Shown here piece after piece: positions 30,871-41,798 of a stretch of DNA of 64,000 nt. The notes under the pieces were generated by a model, which saw only the letters and a program-made list of their open reading frames with translations, did not search any database and was not told the DNA's origin. The stretch's first letter is position 1, and every line of letters starts with the position of its first letter. A program made the position numbers and the translations under genes. The stretch is from Enoplolaimus lenunculus (taxonomy: Eukaryota > Nematoda > Enoplea > Enoplida > Thoracostomopsidae), in contig JASANG010001369.1 of NCBI GenBank assembly GCA_030248215.1, positions 124,001 to 188,000 of the forward strand, read 5' to 3'.

Positions 30871-31134
30871 AACAAACAATCGTCCGGTTCTGGTATTTAC
30901 ACACTTATGGAAAAATGGTTTTAAGCGATCTTAATCATGCAGTATGAGCACTGTGACCCGAGCAAGACAGCCAGCATTTTTCCAAAAAGCGTAGAGAATT
31001 GAGAGCATTGAAAAATTTGGACCCTTAATTATAGTGAAAGGACCGTTTATTAGGGTTGTTTAAAAATTTATCACTAACTGGTGAAACGGATACTATAGTC
31101 GCCTGAGATTGCGAGTTTTTCCGAACACATTTTT

Positions 31135-31305
31135 GGTCCATGTATAGAACAGGGCCGGATCGTTTTCCGGAGGGGCTATAATAGAGTAGTTTAAGCTTTA
31201 GAGTAATTTTTTAATTAGGCTTAGGCTTAGGCTCATCCATACACTTAGGCTTAGGCTTACGAATATGCTTATACTGCTGTTCCGGCCCCGTTCTATACAT
31301 GGGCC
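31135..31305 (+). mobile_element. TTAGGC-bearing MITE, copy f, with well kept inverted ends
   Basis: Left GGTCCATGTATAGAACAGGG and right CCCCGTTCTATACATGGGCC are near-perfect inverted repeats of about 23 bp. The core has TTAGGCTTAGGC twice. It lies about 40 bp beyond the stop codon of the Kunitz/lustrin gene, in its likely 3' UTR. Confidence 0.8.
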
Positions 31306-31345
31306 ACAATTTTTATGCAATACAGAGTTAAACTTTCATTGAAAT

Positions 31346-31596
31346 CTACCCACCAAAAGCGCTAAAACCTCCACTAAATGGTGGCGCAACACCAAACGAA
31401 GCCCCAATTGGTTGAGTACGATTTTGATCGTTACAGCAAATCTTGGTGCATTCTGAAAGCGTTGCAAAATTGTTCAAATTACCGCCACAACCTGTCCACG
31501 TAAACGGAACGCAAGTGTCCGTCGCTTGATTGTACCGATATCGTGTGATTTGTTCTTGACAATTACCCGGTACAACGGGCAAATAGCAGAACGCGC
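31346..31596 (-). CDS. Exon 9: terminal Kunitz module (six cysteines) and Gly/Phe-rich tail
   Basis: Entered in phase 1 after ATATTTTCAG. It reads FCYLPVVPGNCQEQ, YRYNQATDTC, FTWTGCGGNLNNF and ECTKICC, with all six Kunitz cysteines. The position after the second cysteine (the P1 site) is Gln, so classical trypsin inhibition is not expected. A 28-residue Gly/Phe/Pro-rich tail ends at TAG (31,346-31,348). Confidence 0.88.
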
Positions 31597-34500
31597 CTGA
31601 AAATATTTATTCAGCAATAAAAACTAAAATTTCATTTTGAATCTACTTACTGTAAATCAAGTTGTGCGCACTTAGAAAACACATGTTTCAGCAGCTGTTA
31701 ACTGGAAACGTTGACACACGATCGGAATCTTAAAATATTAAAAACGTTATGAGAGTACACAGACTGAACTGATTGAGTCAGTTTTGCGTAGTCCCGCGCA
31801 GTTGAATTTTATAGTTGGAGGTAACAATTTTCTAACATACTTAAATACATTAATCGTCAAGCAACAGAGTGCAAAACACGCCGTCGTAAAAACAAAAATT
31901 TTACTTGGTAGTCGGTAGGTTATGTCACTTGGATGCAAACTTTCAACGTAGCTATCGATTCTCGTTACGCTGAGATTTCTCAAGGCGTTCTAACCCTTGT
32001 GGATTCAACGCAGCTTACGAGAAATTTATGGGAACATAAAAAAGCCAGGTCAGTAGACAATTTTGCTTACCTTGCTAATGGGTTAAACATTTTAGGATTG
32101 GCAAACAAGGATTTTACCTGAGTTTTATAAGTGACATTAGAATGTATTCGGGGTATTACAGTTGGTTCTAAATTTGTCTAGGACTACGTCACAGACTCGT
32201 TTTGGGCTACGCATCCGAGAATAGCTAACACATACTTGGATCAGGGCAGCAAATTGAAATCGAACGCGCCGTATTGACGTGACAAATATAGTTTTGTTGG
32301 CAAAATGTTTCAACATTACACGACTGTGGTTGTTGTCCAATCAGTAACGGCTTGCCGTGTGGACAGTAACCTCGAAGCCCTCAAAGAAGATGCCACTAGT
32401 AAAACAGTAAAGGTTGAGTTTTGAACAAATAACAACCGAAGCGACAGGAAAGGTTGACATGGTTTTAAAATTGATGTATTGCAATGAAAACATTCAATTT
32501 AGTATGGCTGCGAAAGGATGGCTCGATCATTAGATTTCTAAAATACGCTGTAACCGGGTTTGGGAAACTCTTGCGACCATCATACGCTCAGCAACGGCGG
32601 TAGGGGAAGGTTCGATCTTCCATATTTTGCGTACGGGGGTATAGCATAGCGAGGATATTGGATTTCTTTATTTCGGGTTGAAATATAGACTATAAATGTG
32701 TTGCTCTTACGATTTAAGTTAACTCTGTAGTATTTGACACGAACAGAATTGACAAAAATTTTAGCTGCGACGGCCGTTACTAACGATAGCAGTAAATTTG
32801 AAACATATGAATAACCCCGATCAGTGAACCAAGTTCCCTATGAAGGACGTAACGTTTTAACGCGAAACTTCAATTGAGTATGCCTAAGCTTTAGACTAAT
32901 TTTGTGTTTAGGCTTAGGAATATGCTTATACTACTGTTACGCCTCTAAAAGCAACATTGACCAAAAGTTTCATTTTTTACACAACTACTTTTCTGTGTAG
33001 CACGTTTTGAAATGTCACTATAAATATCATAGTAGCTAACCTGGACATGTCGTTTCACATGCTTGTTTCGATATAAAATTGTTCGCTGTTCCTTTAAGAC
33101 CTTTGTAAGTATACGGAATACACTCGTCCATTAAGGCGCTGTAGTACCAACGAGGTAATGCGCTGTTGCCCTCACCAACTGTGTGCTGTTGCGAGCAGGG
33201 GTTCCCTGAAAATTTTCAAAACTGCTGAGCTTGTAATTTAAAAACTTTAGCTCTTATAACTTGTGGTAACTGCTCGTCAGCGGTTTTAGCTGCGTAAACG
33301 TTTGTGCTTACATTCAGTGCCTATATGGCTGTTGATGTTAGCTTTTTCTGCTAAATTTGACAAACTTTATGCTATACAGAGTTGTATTGCATTTACGATT
33401 CCGCTGAGTGAACTGCCGGGTTTGTAAAAAAATTAGCACGTTGATTGTTGCGTTTAGGCAATATCGAGTAAAGAGGACAGTTTCTTAGTAGATATGAACA
33501 CACAGTGCTGCGATGAGTCAAGTAAAAGCCACACGAGCCGAACACTTATGGGCCGAGCGCAACTGCGCCACGAGACTTCTCGAGTCACGTACGCAGTACG
33601 ACAGCGATGTACGAGCGCACTGCATCTCGAAAGAACGGAAGCCGTGCTACAAATATTACTTAGGTGCTAATTGCTGGGGCATGATTGGATCAATGAGGTT
33701 ACAGTTGGCTGTGCGGTCCTGAATATTTTGGCGAGATAAAAAGCTGTGAATGAGAGTTTAGATAACAAGGATATAACAAAATTTCTGCTAAAACGTTTAC
33801 ACAAAATTTACTAGTTAAAACGCTATTTTAGTATTTAAATCATCACACAAAATTTTGATTCTAATCACTGTTGAGGAAGGCCTAGGCGTAGGCGCTTCCA
33901 AATGGCGGATCCATGGGAGAGGCCACCCCGGCCGTGGGGCCCCCCAACAGCATCTCGACAAAAATTATATAGCAATTTTGTGACAATAGTTCGTGGTTTG
34001 TGTGCGGGTCAAAAGTAAGTTTATTACCTGCGAAATTTTGCCCCCCCCCATTTTGAGTTCCTGGATCCACCACTGGCGTTTCCCCCCTAAACTCGCGAGT
34101 GGCTGAGACGCTTGTAAGAGGTTAAAAATTGATCTTTGTTGACTGATTGTTATTAGTTAAATAAAAGTTATATCAGTTCTGTGTCTTACCAGTGCTTGGA
34201 CAGCAAAGTGTAGTAGCAAGATTGTCCCCTGGGTGGCAGAATGCGTTTCCAGGACACGAATTTGGAAACGTCGGCTGACACTGAACGGCTGATCCGCCTT
34301 GCATTACAGGCCGATTTGGAGGAGTACACGGGTTTTTATCTTAAATCGATGGAAAGGTATTAAAAACACCACTAAGCATGAAATCACTTTGAAAAATTTC
34401 CGCAGTCAAACGCAATCAATTCATCAATGAGAGATCCATTGATTTCAAGTTGTTCAGAGATCCGCTTCAAAAATTACTGGCAATGAATTGAATAGTTATT

Positions 34501-37500
34501 ATCAACATTGTAAGCAGATAAACCTTTTACCAAACTATGAAATTCACTAGAAATATAAATATTATTTAGATGCTTTTGTAAGTGTGCTAAATGTTGTCTG
34601 TGTTTATACCAGAACTAAAACAACAAGCACAAGATGCCACAAAAGCGAACTAGAATCTAGGATTTCTTGGCACTACCTTATAGCAGCTGAAAAAGGGCGT
34701 AGCCAGAGGGCAAACGGAACCATATCCGCATAGCTTGAAAAAGTACGTAAATGTTAGCTGCAACAAATTAAATTTTACGCACAACTTATGAATGTTGCTT
34801 TAATTTTAGTATCTTCACCAGACCAAAATTCCGTTTACGCTCATGAAGTACGAAGTGGGCTAATGAGATAAAACGGCAGCGGCTGACTCTGAAAATCTGC
34901 ATTCCATGAACAGTACACGAGCGAAGTTGTTAACTCGCTCAATATAATGCGATATTATTGTATTTTGCAAGAAATTTTACTTGTTATAAATATTCATCAT
35001 GCTCATCATATTATCATCCATCATGGTTTACAAGCATGCAAACATCCATGACCCATGTATAGAACAGGGCTTGAACAGTAGTAAACCATATTCCTAAGCC
35101 TAAGCCTAAGCGTAAGGATGAACTTATCCTAAGTCTAAGTCTAAGCCTAAGCCTAAACCTAAGCAAAAAATTTAGTCTAAAGCTTAAACTGACATTATTA
35201 CAGCTCCTTCGAAAAACGATCCGGCCCTGTTCTGTACATGGGCCACATGCATAAATCACAAGGTTTTATCTACCTGGGCAAACAATTTCACAATCTTGTT
35301 TGTTCAAAAAGTTGTTCTGATTGCCTCGAATTCCGCGATAAGTAAACGGTTTGCATTCGTAACTGTTCGTGTCGTAATAAAATCGCTGCAATGCCGCCAT
35401 TCCTACTCCGTCAACACGCGGCATTTGGCATGGATCACCCACTGAAATTAAAAAAGTAAAATTAAAAAATTAAAAATTAAATTCATAAGTTTGTAAAACT
35501 GCTCTTTTTCTAGTGTTTACAAAATTTTTGGCTAATATACTTCCAATATCAACTCATGTGTACGCCTCTGGTAGTCATTGAACAACATTGATTTGGTACT
35601 AAAAGTTCAACGGCGGTTCTATTTTTATGACAACGGTTTGTTATACGTAATTTCTGTACACTAGATACCGTAATTTTTATCAATATATCATACATACGTG
35701 TATAGAAAATCCGGCCCATGTAAAGATCAGGGGCGGAACGTTTTTCTGTGGCACTATAATAGAGTAAGCTTAAGCTTTAGACTAATTTGCTTGCTTGGCT
35801 TAGGCTTAGGCTTAGGTTTAGGCTTAAGAAGAAACTCATTCCTACGCGTATACTTAGGCTTAGGCTTAGGCTTAGGAAAATGCTTATAATACTGTTTTGG
35901 CTCTGTTCTTTACATTGGCCGAAAATCTTAGCGTACCATTGCTTAAGCTTTTTTCTAATTTTGCGTCTAACATTAACAGCTTTAGTTTTTAAAACTGACG
36001 TACGAAACCCGCTTTTCCCTACGCTGTCGTCAATTTTTTGACAACTTACCATAGATTAATATGTCAGTATAATGAATCATTTTCAAAGGTTTCCAGCTAA
36101 AATGTAGTAAGTTTTGATTTGTCTCAGTAAAACTGGCCGTATTACATTAAGCATATTGGCATCTGTTTGCAATCTACTATTAGAAAATATTATTTATTGC
36201 CTAAAAGTTTTAAAACAAATTACTTGAAGAACAGCACATTGTTGTCGAGTCGTCAGGTCCAATATGGCACCAGTAATTTGCCGGGCAACGATTCGACGGC
36301 GTACAATATTGCGGCCCGTTTTTGCCATCCGGAACTATGTATGGATTGCATCCTTGTGGGCATACGTTAGTCCATGCTGAAACAATTAAGATTTCGGTCA
36401 TTTTGCAATAACAACCAATTTTAACACAGACAGTCTTGCACAGAACTCTGTTTGAGAACTTTTGCCACGCTTCATCGAACGTTTTAAATTTAAGCAGTAC
36501 AAAACCTTTATCATTTCGTGCTTCCATCGCTGAACACAGAATTTCGTTATCAGTGACCGTAGCGTTTATGCGTCAACGAGATCATTGTGGAAACTCGCAT
36601 ATTTCAGCTCTACAACTACCTACTCGTAACGCAACTGCTCTGACCACCTGTCCTCAATTCCATCCTAAGAATATTCCCGGTGGAAATTAAGATATTTTAC
36701 TAAAAATGACGATAAAAATTGAATAGATTTCATTCGTATTGCCAAAAATAAACCATCGAAGGTTGGTGTCGCTTTCAAGGTTTATAAGTCTAAAATACAG
36801 CAGATAAAGTGAATACCTATCTCCAAATAGGATTATATCACTAATAATATTGCAAAAAAGAAAATTTAAATGAATTTTTCGGTGACATGTATTTTTCATT
36901 TTCTGGTTCCGGTTCTCCGCTCCGTTTCCGGTAATTTTTTCAAATTCCGGTGTTGCGGTTCCGGTAAATTATAATTCCGGTAGCACTCTGCTTACAAACA
37001 AAATTGAAAATTTTATACGGAAGCCAAAATTTTGCCAGGTTCGTTGAACCCTCTGACCGCCCCTGGGTCACGGGCCCGAATAGTTGCTACACTAAAGTTA
37101 GACACTCCTTAAAGCTAGTATTCACAAATTATCGTTAAGTTCAACACTTCCCTATTTAAAATACTGGTCAATAGCTGACTTACCGTTACATTTTTGTTTA
37201 CATGCTTCGTAGCTGATAAAGTTATTCTCGTTTCCGCCAAGTCCAAAATACACAAATGGTCTGCACTGATGATTCGGTCGATCATAGAAATATCGTTGAA
37301 GTCGTAAATTTCCGCGACCATAAACTAATGGCTGATCACAAGGGTTCGGTGAAACTGAAATATGGCTAAGTAGCCAAAGTCCCATGTAAACTATAATAGT
37401 CTGCCCCCTAATCCTAAAGCCTAAAGCCAAAGCCTGATCCAAAACCTAAGTGTAAACTGAAACATAAGTCTTAACCTCTCAGCTTCTAATCCTCCATGTC

Positions 37501-38874
37501 GCCTCGTGGACAGGCCGCAATAATTAACATGATCGTAAGAAGCACCCACAATTTGTGAATCTACAACAACTTGCGTACACCACGTCGTAATTCTTGGCCA
37601 CGTCTTGTTTACCTGTTGAGAGAATTTCTCGACATGTACATGAGGGCCGAATGGAAATCATTATTCAAATGTCCTTATAAGTTTTATCAGTCCTACAATG
37701 CTTTATTGAAAGCACTTTGGTTGTATTCTCACTACGTTGACGAAAACTTCGTATTTGATATTACCCTCTGAGTTATTCGCACAGTACACTATTTTGGAAT
37801 CGGTACACAGACCGTATCAATACATTAGGTTTAGGCCTAGGCTTAACAAATAACTTTATACGAGTCGAAGTATAAACATTTTAAATTATAAATGCTTAAC
37901 TCATGAACTTCAATTGCTAAACGTTTTAAACCATACTTTTCGGACAGCATGACGTGGTTCTTGGAATACCTCCATTGTGACAAAAGTGTGACCCTGGACA
38001 CGAGGTAGGTTGCCGATAGTTGCAATAAGCCGGTGCGCCGGTTGTCGCCAAAATTGGAGTTCCACTGTAGCAAGGATTAATGTATCCTGTTGAAAATAAA
38101 ATTAAAATAAAATTTAAACGCGCATACCGTCATTAATAATGATAATTCTGATGTGATATATTTGTTAAACAACACGAACCCTTCATTGGAAAACAATGTC
38201 GAGCACTCATATGACTGTTTGAAAATAGGCCAATATTTTTTGTGTAACAGTACGTTAAGTAGATTAGTAAATTTTCCAAAGCCTAAAAGTGAGCCCAGCC
38301 CAAAGATAAAACCTAAAGCCTAAGCCTAATCAAAAATCAGTCTAAACCCTAAGCGTGCTCTTTTTCAGTTTCATGATAAAAGGGGACGCTCCAAAAAGTG
38401 ACGTGGTCTTAAAATCACATGAGAAATTTGCAACCCATCCTAGCGTACATTTTATTTGTAGTATTTGAATGCTCTACCTTTTCTCAAAATCTAGAAACAA
38501 AGCATTTCTTTCAGCTAGAGAAAAGCATACCGAATGTTAATCGGGTCCGTAACCAAGGAGGGGGGAAGTGGGTCTCAGCCCTCCCTGACAAGATTTCGGC
38601 AACCCTAGGAAATTTTTAACCTTGCTTGTAAGTCATTGAAAATCCTTGTATGCCCCTCCCGACAGTTTTTCGCCCACTGGCAAAGTGAGCAGGCTACGAG
38701 CGTGAACTTACTTCTGAAGCAGTTGCAAGCTGGCGAATATATAGCACGTTTGAATAAATGATGTTGTGAATTATCAGAATAAACTGAACGCTTCGTGCTA
38801 TGATGTGCACCAATGGCGCAATTTGCAAATATCCAAAATTTAAGTATGCGAAACCAAACGCTTTCGAAAATCAT
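31346..38874 (-). CDS. Secreted alternating lustrin/Kunitz-module protein (9 exons, 504 aa)
   Basis: Seen: exons in transcript order 38712-38874, 37937-38086, 37184-37354, 36224-36376, 35274-35441, 34190-34339, 33041-33205, 32236-32379, 31346-31596. All eight introns are phase 1 with GT-AG ends, and the lengths sum to 1,515 nt (504 codons plus stop). Domains: signal peptide 1-23; linker with KR pairs to 54; lustrin-type cysteine-rich modules at about 55-104, 162-212, 269-318 and 374-421; Kunitz modules at about 105-161, 213-268, 319-373 and 422-475; Gly/Phe-rich tail. The first three Kunitz modules have four cysteines and lack the C14-C38 pair; the last has all six. Family knowledge: Kunitz plus lustrin mixtures are common in nematode secreted and matrix proteins. 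The exact role is unknown. Several MITEs sit in the introns. Confidence 0.88.
31651..31701 (-). CDS. Possible alternative leader exon before the terminal Kunitz exon
   Basis: An acceptor (CGTTTCCAG) is followed 17 nt later by ATG (31,684) reading MCFLSAHNLIY, then A|GTAAGT in phase 1, compatible with exon 9. It cannot be an internal exon of the long form because that frame hits a stop. It could start a short single-Kunitz form; the leader is a weak signal peptide. Inference only. Confidence 0.3.
32236..32379 (-). CDS. Exon 8: lustrin-type cysteine-rich module 4
   Basis: 144 nt, phase 1-1 (TTCTTTGAG|GG ... CCA A|GTATGT). It reads LRGYCPHGKPLLIG, SCNVETFCQQNYICH and a closing ICCPDP. Confidence 0.85.
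32830..32961 (+). mobile_element. TTAGGC-bearing MITE, copy g (short, eroded) in a Kunitz-gene intron
   Basis: Has CCTAAGCTTTAGACTAA, one TTAGGCTTAGG unit and AATATGCTTATACTACTGTT, ending near ACATTGACC. Confidence 0.55.
33041..33205 (-). CDS. Exon 7: Kunitz module 3 (four-cysteine form)
   Basis: 165 nt, phase 1-1 (AAATTTTCAG|GG ... CCA G|GTTAGC). It reads NPCSQQHTVGEGN, LPRWYYSALMDEC, YTYKGLKGTANNF and ACETTC. Too short to appear as a long ORF; recognised from the Kunitz pattern. Confidence 0.85.
33513..33722 (+). CDS. Unrecognised ATG frame in a GC-richer patch, antisense in a Kunitz-gene intron
   Basis: 69 codons starting MSQVKATRAEHLWAERNC, with cysteines and many charged residues, in a patch clearly richer in G+C than the intron around it. 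No domain recognised. Confidence 0.2.
   Translation: MSQVKATRAEHLWAERNCATRLLESRTQYDSDVRAHCISKERKPCYKYYLGANCWGMIGSMRLQLAVRS
33893..34078. mobile_element. GGCGGATCC-ended MITE-like element in a Kunitz-gene intron
   Basis: Inverted ends AATGGCGGATCCATGGG and CCTGGATCCACCACTGGCG with C/G runs just inside; 186 bp, no ORF. Related single ends occur near 18,770 and 39,640. Confidence 0.6.
34190..34339 (-). CDS. Exon 6: lustrin-type cysteine-rich module 3
   Basis: 150 nt, phase 1-1 (TTTAAG|AT ... ACT G|GTAAGA). It reads KNPCTPPNRPVMQGG, QCQPTFPNSCPGNAFCHPG and a closing LCCPST. The acceptor is pyrimidine-poor, but phase and module boundary agree. Confidence 0.85.
35050..35244 (-). mobile_element. 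TTAGGC-bearing MITE, copy h, in a Kunitz-gene intron
   Basis: Inverted ends ACCCATGTATAGAACAGGG and CCCTGTTCTGTACATGGG; core of CCTAAG arrays, the same orientation as the host gene. It ends only about 28 bp downstream of the exon 5 splice donor. Confidence 0.8.
35274..35441 (-). CDS. Exon 5: Kunitz module 2 (four-cysteine form)
   Basis: 168 nt, phase 1-1 (AATTTCAG|TG ... CCA G|GTAGAT). It reads GDPCQMPRVDGVG, LQRFYYDTNSYEC, TYRGIRGNQNNF and DCEIVC. The second and fourth Kunitz cysteines are missing. Confidence 0.88.
35713..35920 (+). mobile_element. TTAGGC-bearing MITE, copy i, in a Kunitz-gene intron
   Basis: Begins GGCCCATGTAAAGATCAGGG and ends CTGTTCTTTACATTGGCC. Two TTAGGC arrays sit either side of a CTCATTCCTACGCG spacer. 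About 208 bp. Confidence 0.8.
36050..36096 (-). CDS. Possible alternative leader exon before Kunitz exon 5
   Basis: An acceptor (CTACATTTTAG) is followed by ATG at 36,080 reading MIHYTDILIY, then G|GTAAGT in phase 1, which would join exon 5. The layout and the L/I-I-Y ending resemble the leader candidate at 31,651-31,701. No expression evidence. Confidence 0.25.
36224..36376 (-). CDS. Exon 4: lustrin-type cysteine-rich module 2
   Basis: 153 nt, phase 1-1 (TTGTTTCAG|CA ... TCA A|GTAATT). It reads WTNVCPQGCNPYIVPDG, YCTPSNRCPANYWCH and a final MCCSS. Reading past the donor meets a stop within five codons. Confidence 0.85.
37184..37354 (-). CDS. Exon 3: Kunitz module 1 (four-cysteine form)
   Basis: 171 nt, phase 1-1. 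It reads PNPCDQPLVYGRG, LQRYFYDRPNHQC, FVYFGLGGNENNF and ACKQKC. The RYFYD, GN-x-NNF and C-x(3)-C parts of the Kunitz signature are present, but the cysteines of the C14-C38 reactive-loop disulfide are absent. Confidence 0.88.
37571..37771 (+). CDS. Unrecognised 66-codon frame inside an intron of the Kunitz gene, opposite strand
   Basis: Open with protein-like composition (PRLVYLLREFLDMYMRAEWK, later ALLKALWLYSHYVDENFVF), but no ATG at the frame start and a stop shortly upstream. It could be a remnant of a mobile element or a chance frame. Confidence 0.2.
   Translation: MRTPRRNSWPRLVYLLREFLDMYMRAEWKSLFKCPYKFYQSYNALLKALWLYSHYVDENFVFDITL
37937..38086 (-). CDS. Exon 2: lustrin-type cysteine-rich module 1
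   Basis: 150 nt, phase 1 at both ends (TTTTCAACAG|GA ... AAA A|GTATGG). It reads YINPCYSGTPIL, then C, CPGSHFCH and a closing CCPK, the spacing of lustrin cysteine-rich repeats (a cysteine doublet near the end and CP-x-x-x-x-C in the middle). Confidence 0.85.
38545..38703 (-). mobile_element. GTAGCCAG-ended dispersed repeat, copy 3, next to a splice donor
   Basis: Contains TTTTTAACCTTGCTTGTAAG and ends GCAGGCTACGAGC about 8 bp from the exon 1 donor of the Kunitz/lustrin gene. Confidence 0.55.
38712..38874 (-). CDS. Exon 1: start codon, signal peptide, dibasic linker
   Basis: Starts MIFESVWFRILKFWIF and runs through a hydrophobic stretch to about residue 23, then a polar linker with TKR and FKR motifs and SPACNCFR. 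It ends at AGA A|GTAAGT, phase 1, which joins in frame to the next exon. The KR pairs might be processing sites. Confidence 0.8.
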
Positions 38875-40929
38875 TATTCGCAGTTGAATATGAAGTCTGG
38901 ATGTTTGCGATATTTCAAGTCACTTCAGTTTGAGTTTTCGTTAAACTAAAATTTTGAACCCTGTTTAAGAATTACAATTTATTATAACGTATTCTGTAGC
39001 TTTATCATTTAGAAATATTAATCACAACCGTAAACCACGATATTATTTCAAGATCGCGTACATCGTCGTTTAATCAATGCAAGGGAGCCAGCGTGGCGAG
39101 TAAAAAACATTCTTGCACCGTGAAATTGGCCAGTTTAGCAGGTAAAAATGCCTCATTTTCTTGTCTTAACAAAAATTTCTGAAGAAATTTGCACCCCTAT
39201 GCACTTTCTTCTGCGTACGTCTCTGTAACATTAGAAAAAACAGCAAGACGTCAAGAGAATTGAAAAGCGGACAACTTTATTTGTTTAGACTTTTAATCTG
39301 CATTCTGTGGTTCTCGGTAGCAGCCCGCATCAACCTATAAATACTTGTTCCGTGTTTAACGTTCATTAGGGATATTTTTGCAATTGACAGTTTAGTTTTA
39401 GCTGGTATTTTTCCCCTCAGAAAAATTTTCGAAAACAATCCACACATTGAGATTTTTCGCACAAAACTTTTTGTGATACAATGGTAAGACCCTAAGGCCA
39501 CTACGTTACAAATATTTTCCCTAGGAATATTTTTGTCTTTAAATCTGTATGCGTTTTCGGTATATTTTCGAGGGCTATAGCTTTAAAAACCGTTGGTCAT
39601 AAAGCCTTAGATGTGGTACAAATTGTCTTTAAAACCACTGGCGGATCCAAGGGTGGCATGTCCGGTCTAGACCTCCCCTCAACTGGGAGTCAACCAGTAT
39701 TTCGTCTAACGATTTAGTACTAAAATAGCGTTCGGCTTATGCTCGGTTCACTCACTAGTTTTTTGTGCTATTGTATTTTTCGCAGCTCCCCTTTTCAAAA
39801 TTGTTTGCGTCAGCCACATATTGAAATTCAATAACGTTTGCAAGAGCTTTATGCTACGTATGTGTGAAAGTGTCTGCAATGCGAAAACAAAGTTCAGATT
39901 GGATATTAATGTAGAATCGTCGGCTTTTTACTGCCCAAAGGCTTGCTTACTTTCATTGATGTTTTACAGAAATTTTGCTCATTCCAACGATTGTGTTTTT
40001 ATAATGCGTTTTGATGTTTAATTCATTTAGATTACAGTTGAATTTTTGTTCTATTGTGTCGTTTCAATTTACGTCGCTAGCTAGGATATAAGTAAGTCAG
40101 GTTAAGCAGCTGAACCTTAAGGCAGTATCAAATTTTGCCAATACCTCCTCCTTTTACGTGGCCTCGTTGACACTAAAAAATCTTTACTACAAAGCTTAAC
40201 TTTAACATGATTACTAATTTGAAAACAGACAGCCATACATAGTATGTGCGTCCGCTGGCTCGCAACCAGCTCTACAAGTTAGCCTGATGAAAAATTTAAG
40301 AAGAGTACGACAAACTTTGGCGTAGTTTACAAGCGAGGCTAAAAACATTTTGTAAGCTACGAAAATTTTTTAAATGGCTAAAGATCTGGTTGCCCAGCGC
40401 GCACTGTGCGTGGCCAAATAGCACCGTTCATACTTTGTTGGACAGGAATTGCTCAGTGTGAATGATACCGTTCAACTAATAGACGCAACTGCTACGCTAC
40501 TCTTAAACTATAAAATTTTTTTACTCCTTATCACAAAAAAACGTCCACTTATTTGTAACAAGAACACACGGTATAAAACTATAAGCTAGCTCTGTAATGT
40601 TAGAAATTGTCTGAAAAAATAAGTTTAAAGCATCTCACGTGGCGTATAGAGAAAGCTGTTGTTTGCGAAAATAATGGTTTCAGAGACACGAACAGTTCCC
40701 GTTTTGCAAACGATTTTTTTGTTGCGTTAAAAGACGCTTAAATCTGAAGTCAGTAACCGGCTCCGTCAAACTTTATTGTAGGCATACACCTATGCGATAA
40801 TATTGCCGCAATTTATACAATTAAAATGAGCTAAATTTTAAGTTGTTGCGAATTGCATTTACTGTAACACTTATACAGCGAAAGCGTTCGGTTAATTTAG
40901 CTAACCATAATGAATACCGGCTCTTGTAC

Positions 40930-41121
40930 AGCCCGCCCACACGTACAGGCTTAGGCTCAGGTGTATGCTCAGGCTTAGGCTTGTGTTTAGATTTCGGAAC
41001 CAGCTTTTCCAAGCTTACGTCTAAACCTTTACCTAAATCATTACCTATTAAGCCTACGCCTCAGCTTAAGCCTGAATCTAAACTGCAAGAGAAAGTGTAT
41101 AAGAGCCTAAATACCATTTAG
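40930..41121 (+). repeat. Inverted TTAGGC/GCCTAA array, copy 1
   Basis: (T)TAGGCTCAGG-type units are followed, after TTTCGGAACCAGCTTTTCC, by reverse-oriented AAGCCT units, so the element can fold on itself. It is related over most of its length to 45,690-45,870. Confidence 0.55.
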
Positions 41122-41798
41122 AGTTAAGCTTAAGACTACGTGCAGCAAGCTGTTTACTACGATACCGATGTGCATAGATCACGAAATATTAATCCTAACC
41201 ACAAGATGATATAAACACCATTGACCAACTTGAAATAAATTTTGTAAAGCGAATGTTTGGCAGCGCTTATTAGGCCTGCGAGATCATTACTTAACTACAG
41301 TTTTTTTAAATAACGATTAGGATTTAGTGATATTTATCACATTTTGGAAACTTACATGCTCCTATGTATAACTTTCGCGAGTGTTCCGAATGAAGCAACA
41401 TTATTGATTGTAATTTAAATAGGTTTAGATCAAAAATTAAGTAGTTACTTAACATTAGGTAATATAAGGAATATTTTTAAAACTATGAAAAAGGAATTCG
41501 TTTTAATGAAAGAAACTTTCTCATAATTTTACGTACAATAATGCACAAAAAATTATTTTCAAATTTCAAGAACTTTACATTTTAAAATTTCCGGCACTGA
41601 AAAGTTTTAAATTTCAGACATTAATAGTTTTTACGAACCCCAGACACTACAAGAACAATCGCAGAAATACATCTTTACGAATGAATTGAAACAAAATATA
41701 GTATTTTCAAATGTTTTAGTACCTATTGCATTTTAACGGTGTGGCATTACCCATTTGCCGTAACAATAAATTTTCAACGGTGTATAGCTCCGATATCT

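Larger units (their letters stand above)
25700..31134. other. Intergenic block between the ligand gene and the Kunitz gene
   Basis: Filled with MITEs of several families and the ATT microsatellite. A 93-codon ATG frame at 30,169-30,450 (-) overlaps a MITE end and is not supported as a gene. Confidence 0.55.
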
